A stretch of 64,000 nt of DNA from Streptomyces sp. NBC_01451 (GTDB lineage Bacteria > Actinomycetota > Actinomycetes > Streptomycetales > Streptomycetaceae), in assembly GCF_036227485.1 (NCBI RefSeq), contig NZ_CP109479.1, positions 1-64,000 of the forward strand, given 5' to 3'. The translations under genes were made by a program, and so were the position numbers. Positions 8,530-17,909 of this stretch are shown one piece after another (positions within the stretch are counted from its first letter, which is position 1; each line of letters opens with the position of its first letter). The notes beneath the pieces were generated by a model. It made no database searches. It saw nothing but the letters and a program-made list of their open reading frames with translations, and was not told the origin of the DNA.

Positions 8530-9147
8530 TCAGAGGGTAGCCAGCGCACTGATGAAGGACTGGAGCCAATCGAGATCGGCCTGCACCGCAGGCCCCTTGA
8601 TTGCCTCACGCTTGATGCGCTGAGGCCTCTCGAGCCTCGTCAGGTCTCCCTCATGAACGATCATGTTGCGACGAAAGGAAATCTCATCAAGGCGTGCCTT
8701 GAGGTCCGCCGGCTTGGCAGCGGGCTGCATAGCGGCGGCCAGATTCCGCCAGACGTCCTTCTTGTCCAGCAGCTTCAGACCCTTCTCGATCTGGCCGGAC
8801 CCCTGGAAGGTCATGGTCAGCAACTGCTCGTTCAGTGCGTTGCGGGCCTGCACCTGCGGCCGGTTCGCGATGCCGTTCTTGCGGGCCGCCACGGAGCCGT
8901 CTGCCATGGCGAGCATCTTGCCGAACGTGACGGGGACCTTCCTAAGTTCCTTGGGGAGGGGATGGGCGAAGGACACACTGCGGATCGCCCAGTGCATGTA
9001 GGTGTCCAAGGCAGCGACACCGAGGGCGAGCGACGTCCGCCGAATGTCCTCACGGACCAGATCTGCCAGGTTTGGCGCGTCGAGAGCGAGCAGGCCCCGG
9101 GCTCGAGCGAGTACGTCGTTGGCGGCATCGAGCGCGGTCATGGGCAT
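8530..9147 (-). CDS. HEPN-domain protein (RiboL-PSP-HEPN-like)
   Basis: A 205-residue all-helical protein. Near residue 160 it carries RRNMIVHEGD, the Rx4H motif of HEPN domains, which in active members forms a metal-independent ribonuclease site. An upstream helix (LDTYMHWAIRSV, about residues 46-58) fits the first half of a large HEPN domain. Proteins of this type occur in toxin-antitoxin and antiphage loci. It starts at ATG 9147 and lies upstream of the YaaC-like gene on the same strand. Whether it cleaves RNA, and whether YaaC is its partner or regulator, is inference. Confidence 0.7.
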   Translation of the reverse strand: MPMTALDAANDVLARARGLLALDAPNLADLVREDIRRTSLALGVAALDTYMHWAIRSVSFAHPLPKELRKVPVTFGKMLAMADGSVAARKNGIANRPQVQARNALNEQLLTMTFQGSGQIEKGLKLLDKKDVWRNLAAAMQPAAKPADLKARLDEISFRRNMIVHEGDLTRLERPQRIKREAIKGPAVQADLDWLQSFISALATL

Positions 9148-9343
9148 AGGCCGATCCTAGAGCGCAACTATGTTGGCAACTCGGTCAGCAGACGCGTAGA
9201 AAGGCGGCAGCCGGTCCGATCACACCGGGCCCGAACTTGTCGCGGACCCGGGCGGACGTTCTGTTGAGCTGCCGGACATCCCGGGGGCTGGCGATGAGCT
9301 TGAGGACTACGTCGCCGCGCTGTTCCAGGCTTCGGGTCACTAC

Positions 9344-10567
9344 GTGGAGAAGCAGATCGTGGAGTCTGATCCCGCGGACCTCCTGGAGCTCGACATCGTC
9401 ACCACGGACTACGCGCATGAAGAGGCCGCGCGACGGCTGGTCGAGGTCAAGGGCGGGGGCTGGGGCTGGGGCTACACCGAACTCTTCAAGGTCGTCGGCT
9501 GGATGCGGTACCTGAAGATTCCTCGTAGCGCCTTCTTCATCACCCGGTGGGACGATCGAGCGACCGCGCCACGTCGAATGGCGCCGTTGGGGCTGGACGT
9601 CGTCTGCTTCGAGGACTTCAACACCGCTCCGGAGCACTTCACCGAGAAGGGCTTCGGAACGTTCACAGAGCCAGAACTTATCGATCTGTGGCGTCACTCC
9701 TACGGCGTCGAGCGCAAGTTCGTCAAGTTCATCCATAGGAAGGCCAAGGCGGGTGGCGAGGGGGCCCGGTCGGCAAAGACCTACCACCGGCAGATCAACA
9801 ACGGCACCTTCTTCGCGCGGGCCCCGGAAGAGTCCCTGGCGATGTTGTACGAGGCGTACGGCGAGCACCCGAAGCTGACCCGCGGCTACGCCGATGAACT
9901 CGATGGAGGGACGTTCGACCCGCAGTCGGAAACTGCCAGCAGCGTGAGCTACAAGAGCATGCTTGAGGGGAAGCGCCCTGAACTACAGGCCTGCGCGTAC
10001 CTTGAGCACCGCGCCCGGCTGTCGATCTTGAAGTCGGCCGTCGACTACGCGCTTGCGCATCCGGACGGCGCGCCGGAGTTCAGAATGTCGGAGGACCGAA
10101 ATGTTTTCATCTTCCAAGGGCTGACCTATCACACTCTGCCAGCGACGTTCCACAGCGGCATGGCCTGGCTGGGTGAACAACCGAACTTCTGTCGCTACGC
10201 GACCTTCTGGCAGCAGTTGCTCTGGGGGTGGGGCGGGTTCTACCTCGATGATCGGGAAGAGCAGGAGTTCGAGTGGATGTCGAGGTACTCCGGCATCCCG
10301 GCCGATGAGATCCCGACGGCGCTTGAGGCATTCGACCGCTTCTTCCCCATCCCCGGCGGCTGGTTCGTTACGGCCGGGGAGACCGACGTTCGCATGGTCA
10401 AGATGGTGCCCTGGATCTTCCAGGGGATCGGCGCCCACCACCGCCGTGTTCAGTACAAGCTGAGCAAGGAGTCCGGTTTCCCTGAGCTGAACCCGAGCTC
10501 CCGATACACCAGCAGCGACCTCGCCAAGCACGTCAACTGCACCGTCGACTTCCTGCTCGATCAGTAG
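9344..10567 (+). CDS. PD-(D/E)XK-like nuclease, probably 5'-truncated
   Basis: A 407-residue frame whose N terminus has LLELDIVTTD followed by RLVEVKGGGWGWG, a D-(x)n-EVK pattern typical of restriction-like nucleases; the EVK would be the catalytic pair. The remainder is an aromatic-rich domain that I do not recognise. The frame is open and reads like real coding sequence back to a TAG near 9197 (for example DELEDYVAALFQASGHY), but it has no ATG, GTG or TTG before GTG 9344, so the natural 5' end may have been lost at a junction near 9.2 kb. Divergent from the HEPN gene. Confidence 0.6.
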   Translation: MEKQIVESDPADLLELDIVTTDYAHEEAARRLVEVKGGGWGWGYTELFKVVGWMRYLKIPRSAFFITRWDDRATAPRRMAPLGLDVVCFEDFNTAPEHFTEKGFGTFTEPELIDLWRHSYGVERKFVKFIHRKAKAGGEGARSAKTYHRQINNGTFFARAPEESLAMLYEAYGEHPKLTRGYADELDGGTFDPQSETASSVSYKSMLEGKRPELQACAYLEHRARLSILKSAVDYALAHPDGAPEFRMSEDRNVFIFQGLTYHTLPATFHSGMAWLGEQPNFCRYATFWQQLLWGWGGFYLDDREEQEFEWMSRYSGIPADEIPTALEAFDRFFPIPGGWFVTAGETDVRMVKMVPWIFQGIGAHHRRVQYKLSKESGFPELNPSSRYTSSDLAKHVNCTVDFLLDQ

Positions 10568-10653
10568 GACGCCAAGCGGTGAAGCCGACAACGAACGAGG
10601 GCAGGTCGTCGCGGGCAGGACAGCATCGGGGTTCTTGGTGGAAGGGATCCGGT

Positions 10654-10879
10654 GTGACGTGGACACCGCCGGAGCCGATGCTGAGCACTCCCGTACCCAA
10701 GCCTGATCTGTTGCCGGGCTGGGCGGGCGAGCAGAAGTGGGATGGGTTCCGGGCGTTGGTCTCCGTGGATGCGGGCCGGGCGGTGCTGCGCTCCAGGCGC
10801 GGCACCGAGATGAGTCCGGCGTGTCCGGAGGTCGTAGCCGGGGCCGTGCAGCTGCCGGACGCGACCGCGCTGGACGGCG
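10654..10879 (+). pseudogene. ATP-dependent DNA ligase, 5' part (interrupted)
   Basis: The first 75 codons of an ATP-dependent DNA ligase, from GTG 10654, with GGAAGGGATCC upstream. EQKWDGFRA contains the nucleotidyl-accepting lysine of the KxDG motif. The frame is cut at 10879 within LDG by a mobile element; the rest continues at 16248-16898. Joining 10654-10879 to 16255-16898 (one copy of the 7-bp repeat) gives 870 bases, exactly 290 codons, in one frame. Residues before the break read ATALDG, and those after it read ELIVWDAAGRLAFERLQNRL, which is the normal ligase order. Confidence 0.85.
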
Positions 10880-10949
10880 TTATGTGACCTGATGCTGTGT
10901 CTCAGGTCGGGATGTCTCGCTGGGCTCCGGAGCGGCTGCCTGAGGGTGG

Positions 10950-11336
10950 CTACTGGATGTCGCTGGGGGAATCGATGATTTGGCCGTCATCGTCGGTGGT
11001 CTGTTCGACGTCGGCGCTGCGGGCGGAGACGGGGGACCCGGTGATGGTTCCGCCCCGGGTCGCGGTCTGTTCGATAACGGCTCCGTCGCGGCCGGTAGCT
11101 CCAGATGCCTCGATGCGGCCGTTGTGGTCGGCACGGATGCGGTGCCGGGACCGGCTGGTGGGCGGGCCGCTGGCGAGTGCCAGGAGCGCCAGCCAGGCTC
11201 CGGCTGCGGCGAGAACGGCCAGGGCTGCGGCCCAGGTCCAACTCCACTGATCAGTGATCTGGTTGGTGACCACGCCGGTCGCGATCGTGGTGAGGGCGCC
11301 TCCGACTGCCACGGTCTTCTGCATCGTTGTCGCCAT
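10950..11336 (-). CDS. Two-span membrane protein, cargo of the element
   Basis: A 128-residue protein from ATG 11336 with the ribosome binding site GGAAGG. Two hydrophobic segments are visible: residues about 8-26 (VAVGGALTTIATGVVTNQIT) and 33-54 (WTWAAALAVLAAAGAWLALL). The C-terminal half is polar, with repeated GRIEASGATGRDGAVIEQ-like stretches that read as beta turns. It is transcribed divergently from the NTPase-TPR gene, within the same element. The pairing of a STAND NTPase with a small membrane protein suggests that the latter is an effector or sensor partner; this is inferred from context alone. Confidence 0.7.
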   Translation of the reverse strand: MATTMQKTVAVGGALTTIATGVVTNQITDQWSWTWAAALAVLAAAGAWLALLALASGPPTSRSRHRIRADHNGRIEASGATGRDGAVIEQTATRGGTITGSPVSARSADVEQTTDDDGQIIDSPSDIQ

Positions 11337-11478
11337 GGTGGCCTTCCGCCTCGTGCCGTCGCCGTCGAGCTGTCAGAAGGTCGCTCTCCTGACGGTTCAC
11401 CCTCTGCAGCGTCTGGCTTTATGTCAGATTAGCGGCGTAGGAGCTGTTCGGGTGGAGAGATGCGCGGTCGGGGTGAGC

Positions 11479-12939
11479 ATGGGGGATGTCGGGGAGCTAT
11501 TCACCGACCGTGAGGCAGCGCTGAGGGCTGTTGACGCCCTGGTGGCCGAAGGCGGTACAGGACGGATCCTGATGCTGACGGGTGTATCGGGGATGGGCAA
11601 GTCCACCGTGCTGGCTCGCCTGGTTGCGCGGCCGCCGGACCGCTGGGCGTGCGCGGTGGTCGACGCCGAAGTGCTGGTGTCGGGGATGGTGGTACGGGCC
11701 GAGGGCGGGGAGGAGGCCGCGCTAGAGCTGCTGCGCCTGGTCGGTGGCCGGTTGGCCGAGGTGGCGCCGTGGTGGCGCAGGCGCTGGCTGCGGCGGAAGG
11801 CGGCGGCGATCGGTGGCGTGCGGCCGTGGCGGGTCAATGTGCGGCAATGGGCCGGGTTCGGTGGCAGTATCAGCCACTCCCCTGTGCAGGTGTCCGCCGG
11901 TGCCCTCACGCAGGGCGAGCGGCGCGGGCAGTGGACCGGCCAGTTGGCGGAGGTGGCCCGCGCTGTGCGGCGGCGCCAGCTGGTGCTGCTGGTCGACACC
12001 AGCGAGCTGCTGGCCTACTTCGACGACGTCACCGCCGAGCAACCCCGCCCCGGGCGCCCCTACGGTGTCGCCAGTTGGTTCGTCACCGTCCTTGAGGAGT
12101 TGCTGGACCAGATGCCGGGACTTCGTGTGGTGCTTGCTGGCACCACCGCCCCCGCGTCGGTCGCAGCCGACAACCGTGACTGCGGCCGGATCGTCCGGGT
12201 GGAGCTGGAGCCGTGGGCGCCCGAGGACACCGGCAGGTACCTCGCCCGCCGTGGCCTGTCCGTCGATGCCCAGGCCGCAGTGGCGGTGACTGGTGCTGCG
12301 GGAGGGCTTCCCGTCGAGATCAGCTGGCTCATGGACATCCTCACCGGACAGCTCACCGACGGCCACGACCCGGCGTCTTCGTTCGGAGAGCTGGTCGCCG
12401 GCCTGGCCGAGCGGGCAGGTCCGGCTCGCAGGGCATGGCTGCGCAGCCACGTACTGGAGCGGATCAGCGACGGCACCTTGCACCTGCTGCACGCCGCCGC
12501 CGTCCTGGAAGTATTCACCCCTGACGCCCTGCTGGCCGTGGCACGCGACGGCGACTCGAACGGTGCGGCGAACAGGGAGGCCTTCGCCCGCCTAGAGCAC
12601 AGCTCCTACATCCGTTCCCTGGACGCAGGTGCCGGTCAGTGGCGGGTGCACACCGTTCTGCGCGGCTGGCTCCTGGAGGCCGCGCGCGATCACGACGCAC
12701 GGCAACCGCTGCCCGAACGCATCCTTCCGGCCCTGCACCGCGCGGCCGCCGAGTACCACGAAGCCCTCGCCACAAACGACCGGTGGTCCTTGCGCGCTGC
12801 CCACCACCGCTTCGCCACCGGCGATAACCGGCACAGTGCCGTGTGGACCGCCCACCTGACCCGCGCACTGGGCACCCAACCACTGGACACTCTGCGGATC
12901 CAGGAGCTGGCCGACGCCGCCCTAGTAGGACTCCGTTAG
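11479..12939 (+). pseudogene. STAND NTPase-TPR gene, 5' half (split by IS701)
   Basis: N-terminal half of a large NTPase. Walker A GVSGMGKST lies at about residues 35-43, and a Walker B strand LVLLVDTSE near 169, typical of AAA/STAND signalling ATPases. A winged-helix-like region follows from about residue 330. The natural frame ends at 12925, where an IS701 element inserted; the last codons to TAG 12939 belong to the insertion. Removing the insertion and one CTAG restores the frame into 14359-16181. The start is ATG 11479 or GTG 11473; both are near GTGGAGAG. The intact protein would be about 1,090 residues. Confidence 0.8.
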
Positions 12940-14354
12940 GTTGCTCTGGCTCTTGGGTTTGGGCTGGTGGCGGAGGTTCTGGGCAGGGGGCGGTGGCAGG
13001 TGGTGCAGGTGCCGGTCCAGCAGTTCAGCAGGTCCTGGATGGTGTCGAGGATCTGGTAGAGGGTGAGTCCGCTGTATCGGCTTTTGGGGCCAGGCGCTGT
13101 TCGGTGAGGAAGGCGTGGGCGGCGGTGACCAGGGTGACGTGGTGGTGCCACCCTGCCCAGGAACGTCCTTCGAAGTGGTCCAGGCCGAGGCCGTGCTTGA
13201 GTTCCCGGTAGTCGTGCTCGATGCGCCAGCGGATCTTGGCGAGGCGGACCAGTTCGGCCACCGGGGTGCCGGCGGGCAGGTTCGACAGCCAGTAGTCGGT
13301 GGGTGCTTCGGCGCCTTCGGGCCATTCGGCCAGCAGCGTGACCTCGGGCAGGACACCGTCCCACGAGCCCTCCTGCGCGCTCGCGGCGGCCTGGGCCAGA
13401 CGGCGGGCCCTGACTCCGGCCGGCCGCACCCGCAGTGCCAGGAAGCGTGAGCGCATCGGTCCGCGGGAGCCTTCCCGCCAGGTCACCTCGGTGAACGCCT
13501 CGCGCCCGTGACCAGCGGCCAGAACGGACACGGAGGACGGCTTGTCCCGGTAGCGGGGCTGCGGCTTGCGGCCGTTGCCCGACCACGGCGGCGTGACCGG
13601 CTCGGCGTCGCAGCAGTGGACGGTGACATCCGAACGGACTGCCACGACATATCCGATGCCCCGGCTGTCCAGGCCGTCGCGGAAGTCGGCGTTCTGCCCG
13701 TAGCCGGCGTCGGCCACCACCACCGGCGGCACCAGACCCCACCCGGCCAGCTCATCGAGGGTGTCCAGGGCCAGGCGCCACTTCTCCCGGTGCCCGACCT
13801 CATCGGGCACCTGGCAGCGACGCCGGCGTTCGGTATCGCTGTCCCACTCCTTCGGCAGGAACAGCCGCCACTGAAGCGGGACGGAGGCGGTATCGGTGAC
13901 CGCGTGCACGCTGACCGCCACCTGACAGTTCGCCTGTTTGCCCAGGGCCCCGCAGTACTGATGGGCCACGGCGACCGACATCTTCCCGTCCTTGGGAAAC
14001 GACACGTCGTCGATGGCCCAGGCATCCGGGCCGATCAGCGGCACTATCCGCTGCGCGATCCGCCGCCGCACCGGCACCGGATCCCAGGTCGACTGGTTCA
14101 CGAACTGCTGCAGGTTCTGCTCGTTGCCGTCCGGCAGCCGCGCAGCCATGGCCTGGATGGACTTGCGGCGGCCGTCCACCATCAGTCCCCGCAGATAACA
14201 GTCACCCTTGGCCCGCTGGTCCTTCCGCGGCACCGAAGAGAACACATCAGCCACGAACAACGCCAACTTCGCCCGAGCACGGTTCACTTCATGTGCGTCC
14301 ACACACCCACCATGCCGCTGAACACCACCGACAGAAAGACCTAACGGAGTCCTA
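12926..14354 (-). mobile_element. IS701-family insertion sequence
   Basis: A 1,429-bp insertion with terminal inverted repeats TAGGACTCCGTTAGGT (12926-12941, and its complement at 14339-14354), flanked by the 4-bp direct repeat CTAG at 12922-12925 and 14355-14358. IS701 elements duplicate YTAR targets, and CTAG fits that rule. It carries one transposase gene on the minus strand. It interrupts the NTPase-TPR gene, so it arrived after the cargo element. Confidence 0.9.
12936..14302 (-). CDS. IS701 transposase, full length only with a -1 frameshift
   Basis: DDE transposase of the IS701 type. Motifs include AIDDVSFPKDGKMS (first Asp), VVADAGYGQ (second Asp) and RIEHDYRELKHGLGL (Glu of the YREK-like region). 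The start is GTG 14302. The zero frame ends at 13025 after LAPKAD, but the family's C terminus (SGLTLYQILDTIQDLL, then CxxC) lies in the -1 frame and ends at 12936. The two meet at C-CCA-AAA (about 13085-13091), a canonical slippery heptamer, so either programmed -1 frameshifting or a one-base lesion is present. The Cys-rich end CTTCHRPLP is normal for Streptomyces IS701 members. Confidence 0.85.
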
Positions 14355-16181
14355 CTAGCCGTCCCTGACCCCTCGGACACGCTGTCCGCGGTCTTCGCGG
14401 ACGCTCACCTCGCCACCAGCCTGCTGGACTTCCATCGCGCCCAATATCTCTCCGCGCAACACCACGCCGAACAGGCTCTCGCCCTCTATGGGTCCCTTGA
14501 CGGCTACAGTGAGGCGGTCCACACAGCGGCTCGCCTCGCCGGCCACGCCGCCTGGAAGCGGCCCCGCTACCAGGACTCCGTCACCCACTGGACCACCGCA
14601 ACCACACCGCACACGCACGGGTCAGACGCGTTGGAGGGAACTCAGTGTGGAACAACCGCCAGAGGCGACAGCTATGCGCTCCGGGCGGCTCTCGCTGAAG
14701 CGGTGCTGGCAACCGGCGACGCACCCCGGGCCCGCACACTCATCGCAGCACTCCCCGCGGCATCTCCCGCTGCCCAGCTCGGCCCCATCACGAACGAGGC
14801 CCTCGGCGAGGTGGGCACTGGCACGCTCGCAGCCGCAGTCGCGGAGGCGCTGTCCGCGTACTTGCTGCCCGGCGCCCTGCCTGGCGACATGCTCCTCCTG
14901 CGTACCCGTACCGCTTACGCTCTGGACGACCACGACGAGGCTGCCGCCTATGCTCTCCACGTCCTGGAGCAGTCGAAGACCAGCGACCATCACACAGCCC
15001 TCGCTCACAACGTCCTAGCCCTCATCGCTTACAACTCCTGGGATTTAGAGCAGGCCCGCCAACACATTCGCCAAGGCCTCACCGCAGCCCGCCGCTGCCC
15101 CGACCAGAGTTGTCTGGTCCGACTTCTTCTGACCGATGCCGACCTCGCCGACCGCCGCTCAATGTGGGCACTACCGGGCATCAAACGTCAGTCGCCCATT
15201 CCACAGGTCACTGTTGCTGCGACACCCGCCGCGCCGACGACCAGCATGTCTCTCACACAGCGCACCGAATCAGCCCACCAGCGCGAACTCGCCGCCAGGC
15301 AACGTACCGCTGCGGAGAGTCTCGCCACTCAGCTCAACGACTCTCAGTTGCACGCACAGGCCATCGCTGCCCGTGATCCAGTAGCCGCCCTCACCGTCTA
15401 CCGTGCTATTGGCGACCTGCATGGGGAAGCCGCCGCCCTGGGGTTGATGGCGGATGTCGCTGGCGAACGCGGCGACCTCGACCAGGTCGAGGAACTCGCC
15501 AACCAGGCCCTCACCCTCTACCGCACGCTCGGCAACCGGCGCAGAGAAGCCGACACCCAGGAGACCCTGGCAAGCGCCGCTTATCTGCGCAACGACCCAG
15601 ACCGGGTCGAGGAACTCGCCAACCAGGCCCTCACCCTCTACCGCACGCTCGGCAACCGGCGCGGAGAAGCCAACGTCCTGGGGCTCCTCGCAGACGCCGC
15701 CCTCCAGCGCACCGACCTCAACAGGGTCGAGGAACTCGCCAACCAGGCCCTCACCCTCTACCGCACTCTCGGCAACCGGCGCGGAGAAGCCAACACCCTT
15801 GGGGTCCTGGCGAGCGCCGCCCTCCAGCGCACCGACCCCGACCTGGTCGAGGAACTCGCCAACCAGGCCCTCGCTCTCCACCGCGTCCTCGGCAACCGGC
15901 GTGAAGAAGCCAACACCCTTGGAATCCTGGCGGACGCCGCCCGCCAGCGCGGCGTCCCCAGCCTCGTCGAGGAACTCGCCAACCAGGCCCTCGCTCTCCA
16001 CCGCACTCTCGGCAACCGGCGCGGAGAAGCCACCGCCCTGCATCTCCTGGCGGACGCCGCCCGCCAGCGCGGCGATACGAGGACCGCGCGCCACACCCTC
16101 GCAGAGGCAGCCGCGCTGTACGAGCAGATCGGGATGGTCCAGCAGGCGGCTTCATGCCGCCAGGAGCTACAACGGTGGTGA
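14355..16181 (+). pseudogene. STAND NTPase-TPR gene, 3' half
   Basis: Continues the gene broken at 12925: from base 14359 the frame runs without stop to TGA 16181, and it joins the 5' half in frame once the insertion and one CTAG are removed. It encodes helical TPR-like repeats throughout; the last five are almost identical 40-residue units (EELANQALTLYRTLGNRR). A start at TTG 14631 could give a free-standing 516-residue TPR protein, but nothing suggests that this is its natural form. TPR arrays in STAND proteins usually sense the trigger. Confidence 0.8.
15481..16080 (+). repeat. Five tandem 120-bp repeats encoding TPR units
   Basis: Units start at 15481, 15601, 15721, 15841 and 15961, with an exact 120-bp (40-codon) period. 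The core GTCGAGGAACTCGCCAACCA is identical in all five, while the linker between cores varies. Such homogeneity at the DNA level indicates recent expansion or gene conversion. Confidence 0.95.
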
Positions 16182-16247
16182 CACAGGAGATGCACAACTC
16201 CGCCCGCTACATGGGCTTGGCATGAGACACGAGCGGCAACTCACATA

Positions 16248-16898
16248 GACGGCGAGCTGATCGTTTGGGACGCCGCGGGCCGCCTCGCGTTCGAGCGGCT
16301 GCAGAACCGGCTTGCCCGGCGCGGGGCCGGGGCGGCCCTGGCGGCAGAGGAGTGGCCGGCCCACTTCGTCGCCTTCGACATCCTGGCCCACCCTGCGGCA
16401 GGCCTCCCCGACCTGCGGCCGCGTCCGTACTCGGAGCGGCGCCAGGTCCTCCTGGACGTGCTCGCCGACGTCGGTCCGCCGATCGTGCCGGTGTGGTCGA
16501 CCACCGACCGGGACGGGGCCCTGCTCTGGTACGAGGCGCTCGAAGGGACCGGTGCGGAGGGGATCGTGGCGAAGCCGCTCCGGTCGGCGTACAGGGCGGG
16601 CCGCGTGTGGTCAAAGATCAGACACGCGGACACGGTCGACGCCACCGTGGTCGGTTTCACCGGCACCCCCCGGCATCCGAAGGCGCTCGCCGTACGGCTG
16701 CCTGACGGACGCATCGCGCTGTCCCAGCGGCTGACCACGGCGCTCGCCTCCGTCGTCGCCCCGCACCTGGTCCCCCAGTCCGGGCGGGCGGTCCCGACGG
16801 CCGGCGACTCCTACACCCCCGCCACCGGTGATGTGGTGGTGGAGGTCGTGGCGGGCACGACCCGGCACGCGGTCGTGACCGTGGTCCGGCTGCGCTGA
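16248..16898 (+). pseudogene. ATP-dependent DNA ligase, 3' part
   Basis: Remainder of the ligase split at 10879. Order of motifs: ELIVWDAAGR (motif near the active site), FVAFDILA (motif III-like), GAEGIVAKP (motif IV, EG) and VWSKIRH (motif V), then the OB-fold-like C terminus. It ends with TGA at 16898. The repeat copy GACGGCG at 16248-16254 is target duplication. Total intact length would be 289 residues, similar to small bacterial LigC/LigD-type ligase domains used in repair. Confidence 0.85.
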
Positions 16899-16972
16899 CC
16901 GGTGACCATGTGGATCGGCAGCCGAGGGAAACTCTGATCGGGGGGAGAGGGCTACTTGGCAGAATCCGGTGT

Positions 16973-17899
16973 GTGGGAACAGCACAGCACACATCGCGGC
17001 AGCACCTCGTATCCCAGGTCCTGCTCAAAGAGTTCACGATGCCCGAGCCGAAGGACAGTAGCCAGCAGCTGCTCCCGTTCGACCTGCACAACCCCGGACA
17101 CGTACACAAGCGGATGCCCCCCAGCCGATGCGGCTGGGTCGAGAACTTCGTCGCCGTCGACTCCCCATTCATCGAAGCACTGTGGAACAACGTGGAGAGG
17201 CGCGTACGTGCGGCGCTTGCCGCCGTGCACGCCGGCACTCCGTTCGCCGACCCGCTTCACGTGGACGTGCTGCGCGACCTCATCGTGCTCCACAACGTCC
17301 GGTCGCTCCACTACCGCGATGTGCATACCGACTCGGTCGAGCGGGCCCGAACGCACCTGGTCGCCAAGGTGATCACCCAGTATCCGGAGCAGCTGCGCCT
17401 CGAGGCACTGCGCGAGACGGGCCTGTACCTGTCCGGCCCGGCTGCCCTGGGCGCCTTCGCCGAACGTCTCATCGAACGGTCCCCGACTATGCGCGACCGC
17501 GAGAGCGGCAAGCTCTTCCGCACCAGCATCGAGGACACCTTCCACAAAATGCGGGACCTGGCGTCGACGCGGCGGCTGGAGGTGATCACGCCCGAGACGG
17601 GCCAGTTCCTGATCGGCGACAACCCGGCCCTGACCCTGTCCATGAAGGGAAGCCGCACCATGTACGGCATGGCGTTCCTTGACGCCCAGACCCTCGTACT
17701 TCCCATCGGCCCACGGCACATGCTGTCCTTGGGCGCCGAGGACGTCATGCTCACCGCTTCCCAGTCCTTCGTCGACCGCCTCAACGCCCTGCAGATCCAC
17801 GCCGCCCACCGCTACGTCTACATGCACCCCGCGAGCGGCCTGGAACCGTTCGTGGAACGACGTGCACAGCGACGACTGGCCGGAGACCGGACCACCTGA
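16973..17899 (+). CDS. DUF4238 protein
   Basis: A 308-residue protein from GTG 16973. The opening HTSRQHLVSQVLLKEF resembles the HxxPxxYLxxF-like start of DUF4238, and FLIGDNPALTL about two thirds along, followed by LVLPIGPRHMLSL, is the other conserved block of that family. DUF4238 proteins are found beside defence and mobile genes; biochemical function is unknown. A longer start at GTG 16910 is possible. It follows the disrupted ligase by about 75 bases on the same strand. Confidence 0.75.
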   Translation: MGTAQHTSRQHLVSQVLLKEFTMPEPKDSSQQLLPFDLHNPGHVHKRMPPSRCGWVENFVAVDSPFIEALWNNVERRVRAALAAVHAGTPFADPLHVDVLRDLIVLHNVRSLHYRDVHTDSVERARTHLVAKVITQYPEQLRLEALRETGLYLSGPAALGAFAERLIERSPTMRDRESGKLFRTSIEDTFHKMRDLASTRRLEVITPETGQFLIGDNPALTLSMKGSRTMYGMAFLDAQTLVLPIGPRHMLSLGAEDVMLTASQSFVDRLNALQIHAAHRYVYMHPASGLEPFVERRAQRRLAGDRTT

Positions 17900-17909
17900 C
17901 AGGCGATCG

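Larger units (their letters stand above)
10880..16247. mobile_element. 5.4 kb cargo element inserted in the ligase gene
   Basis: The ligase gene is opened at GACGGCG, which is present at 10873-10879 and again at 16248-16254 (7-bp target duplication). Imperfect inverted repeats flank the insert: left end TATGTGA, 9 bases, GTGTCTCA (10881-10904); right end, read inward from 16247, TATGTGA, 10 bases, GTGTCTCA. Without the nested IS701 copy and its CTAG duplication the element is about 3.9 kb, carrying a small membrane protein gene and a large STAND NTPase-TPR gene. No transposase of its own is visible, so it was probably moved in trans. Confidence 0.8.

Noticed and set aside
15481..16080. Regular repeats considered as a CRISPR array
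   Set aside because: The 120-bp period keeps an open frame and encodes TPR helices; there is no short repeat plus unique spacer structure.
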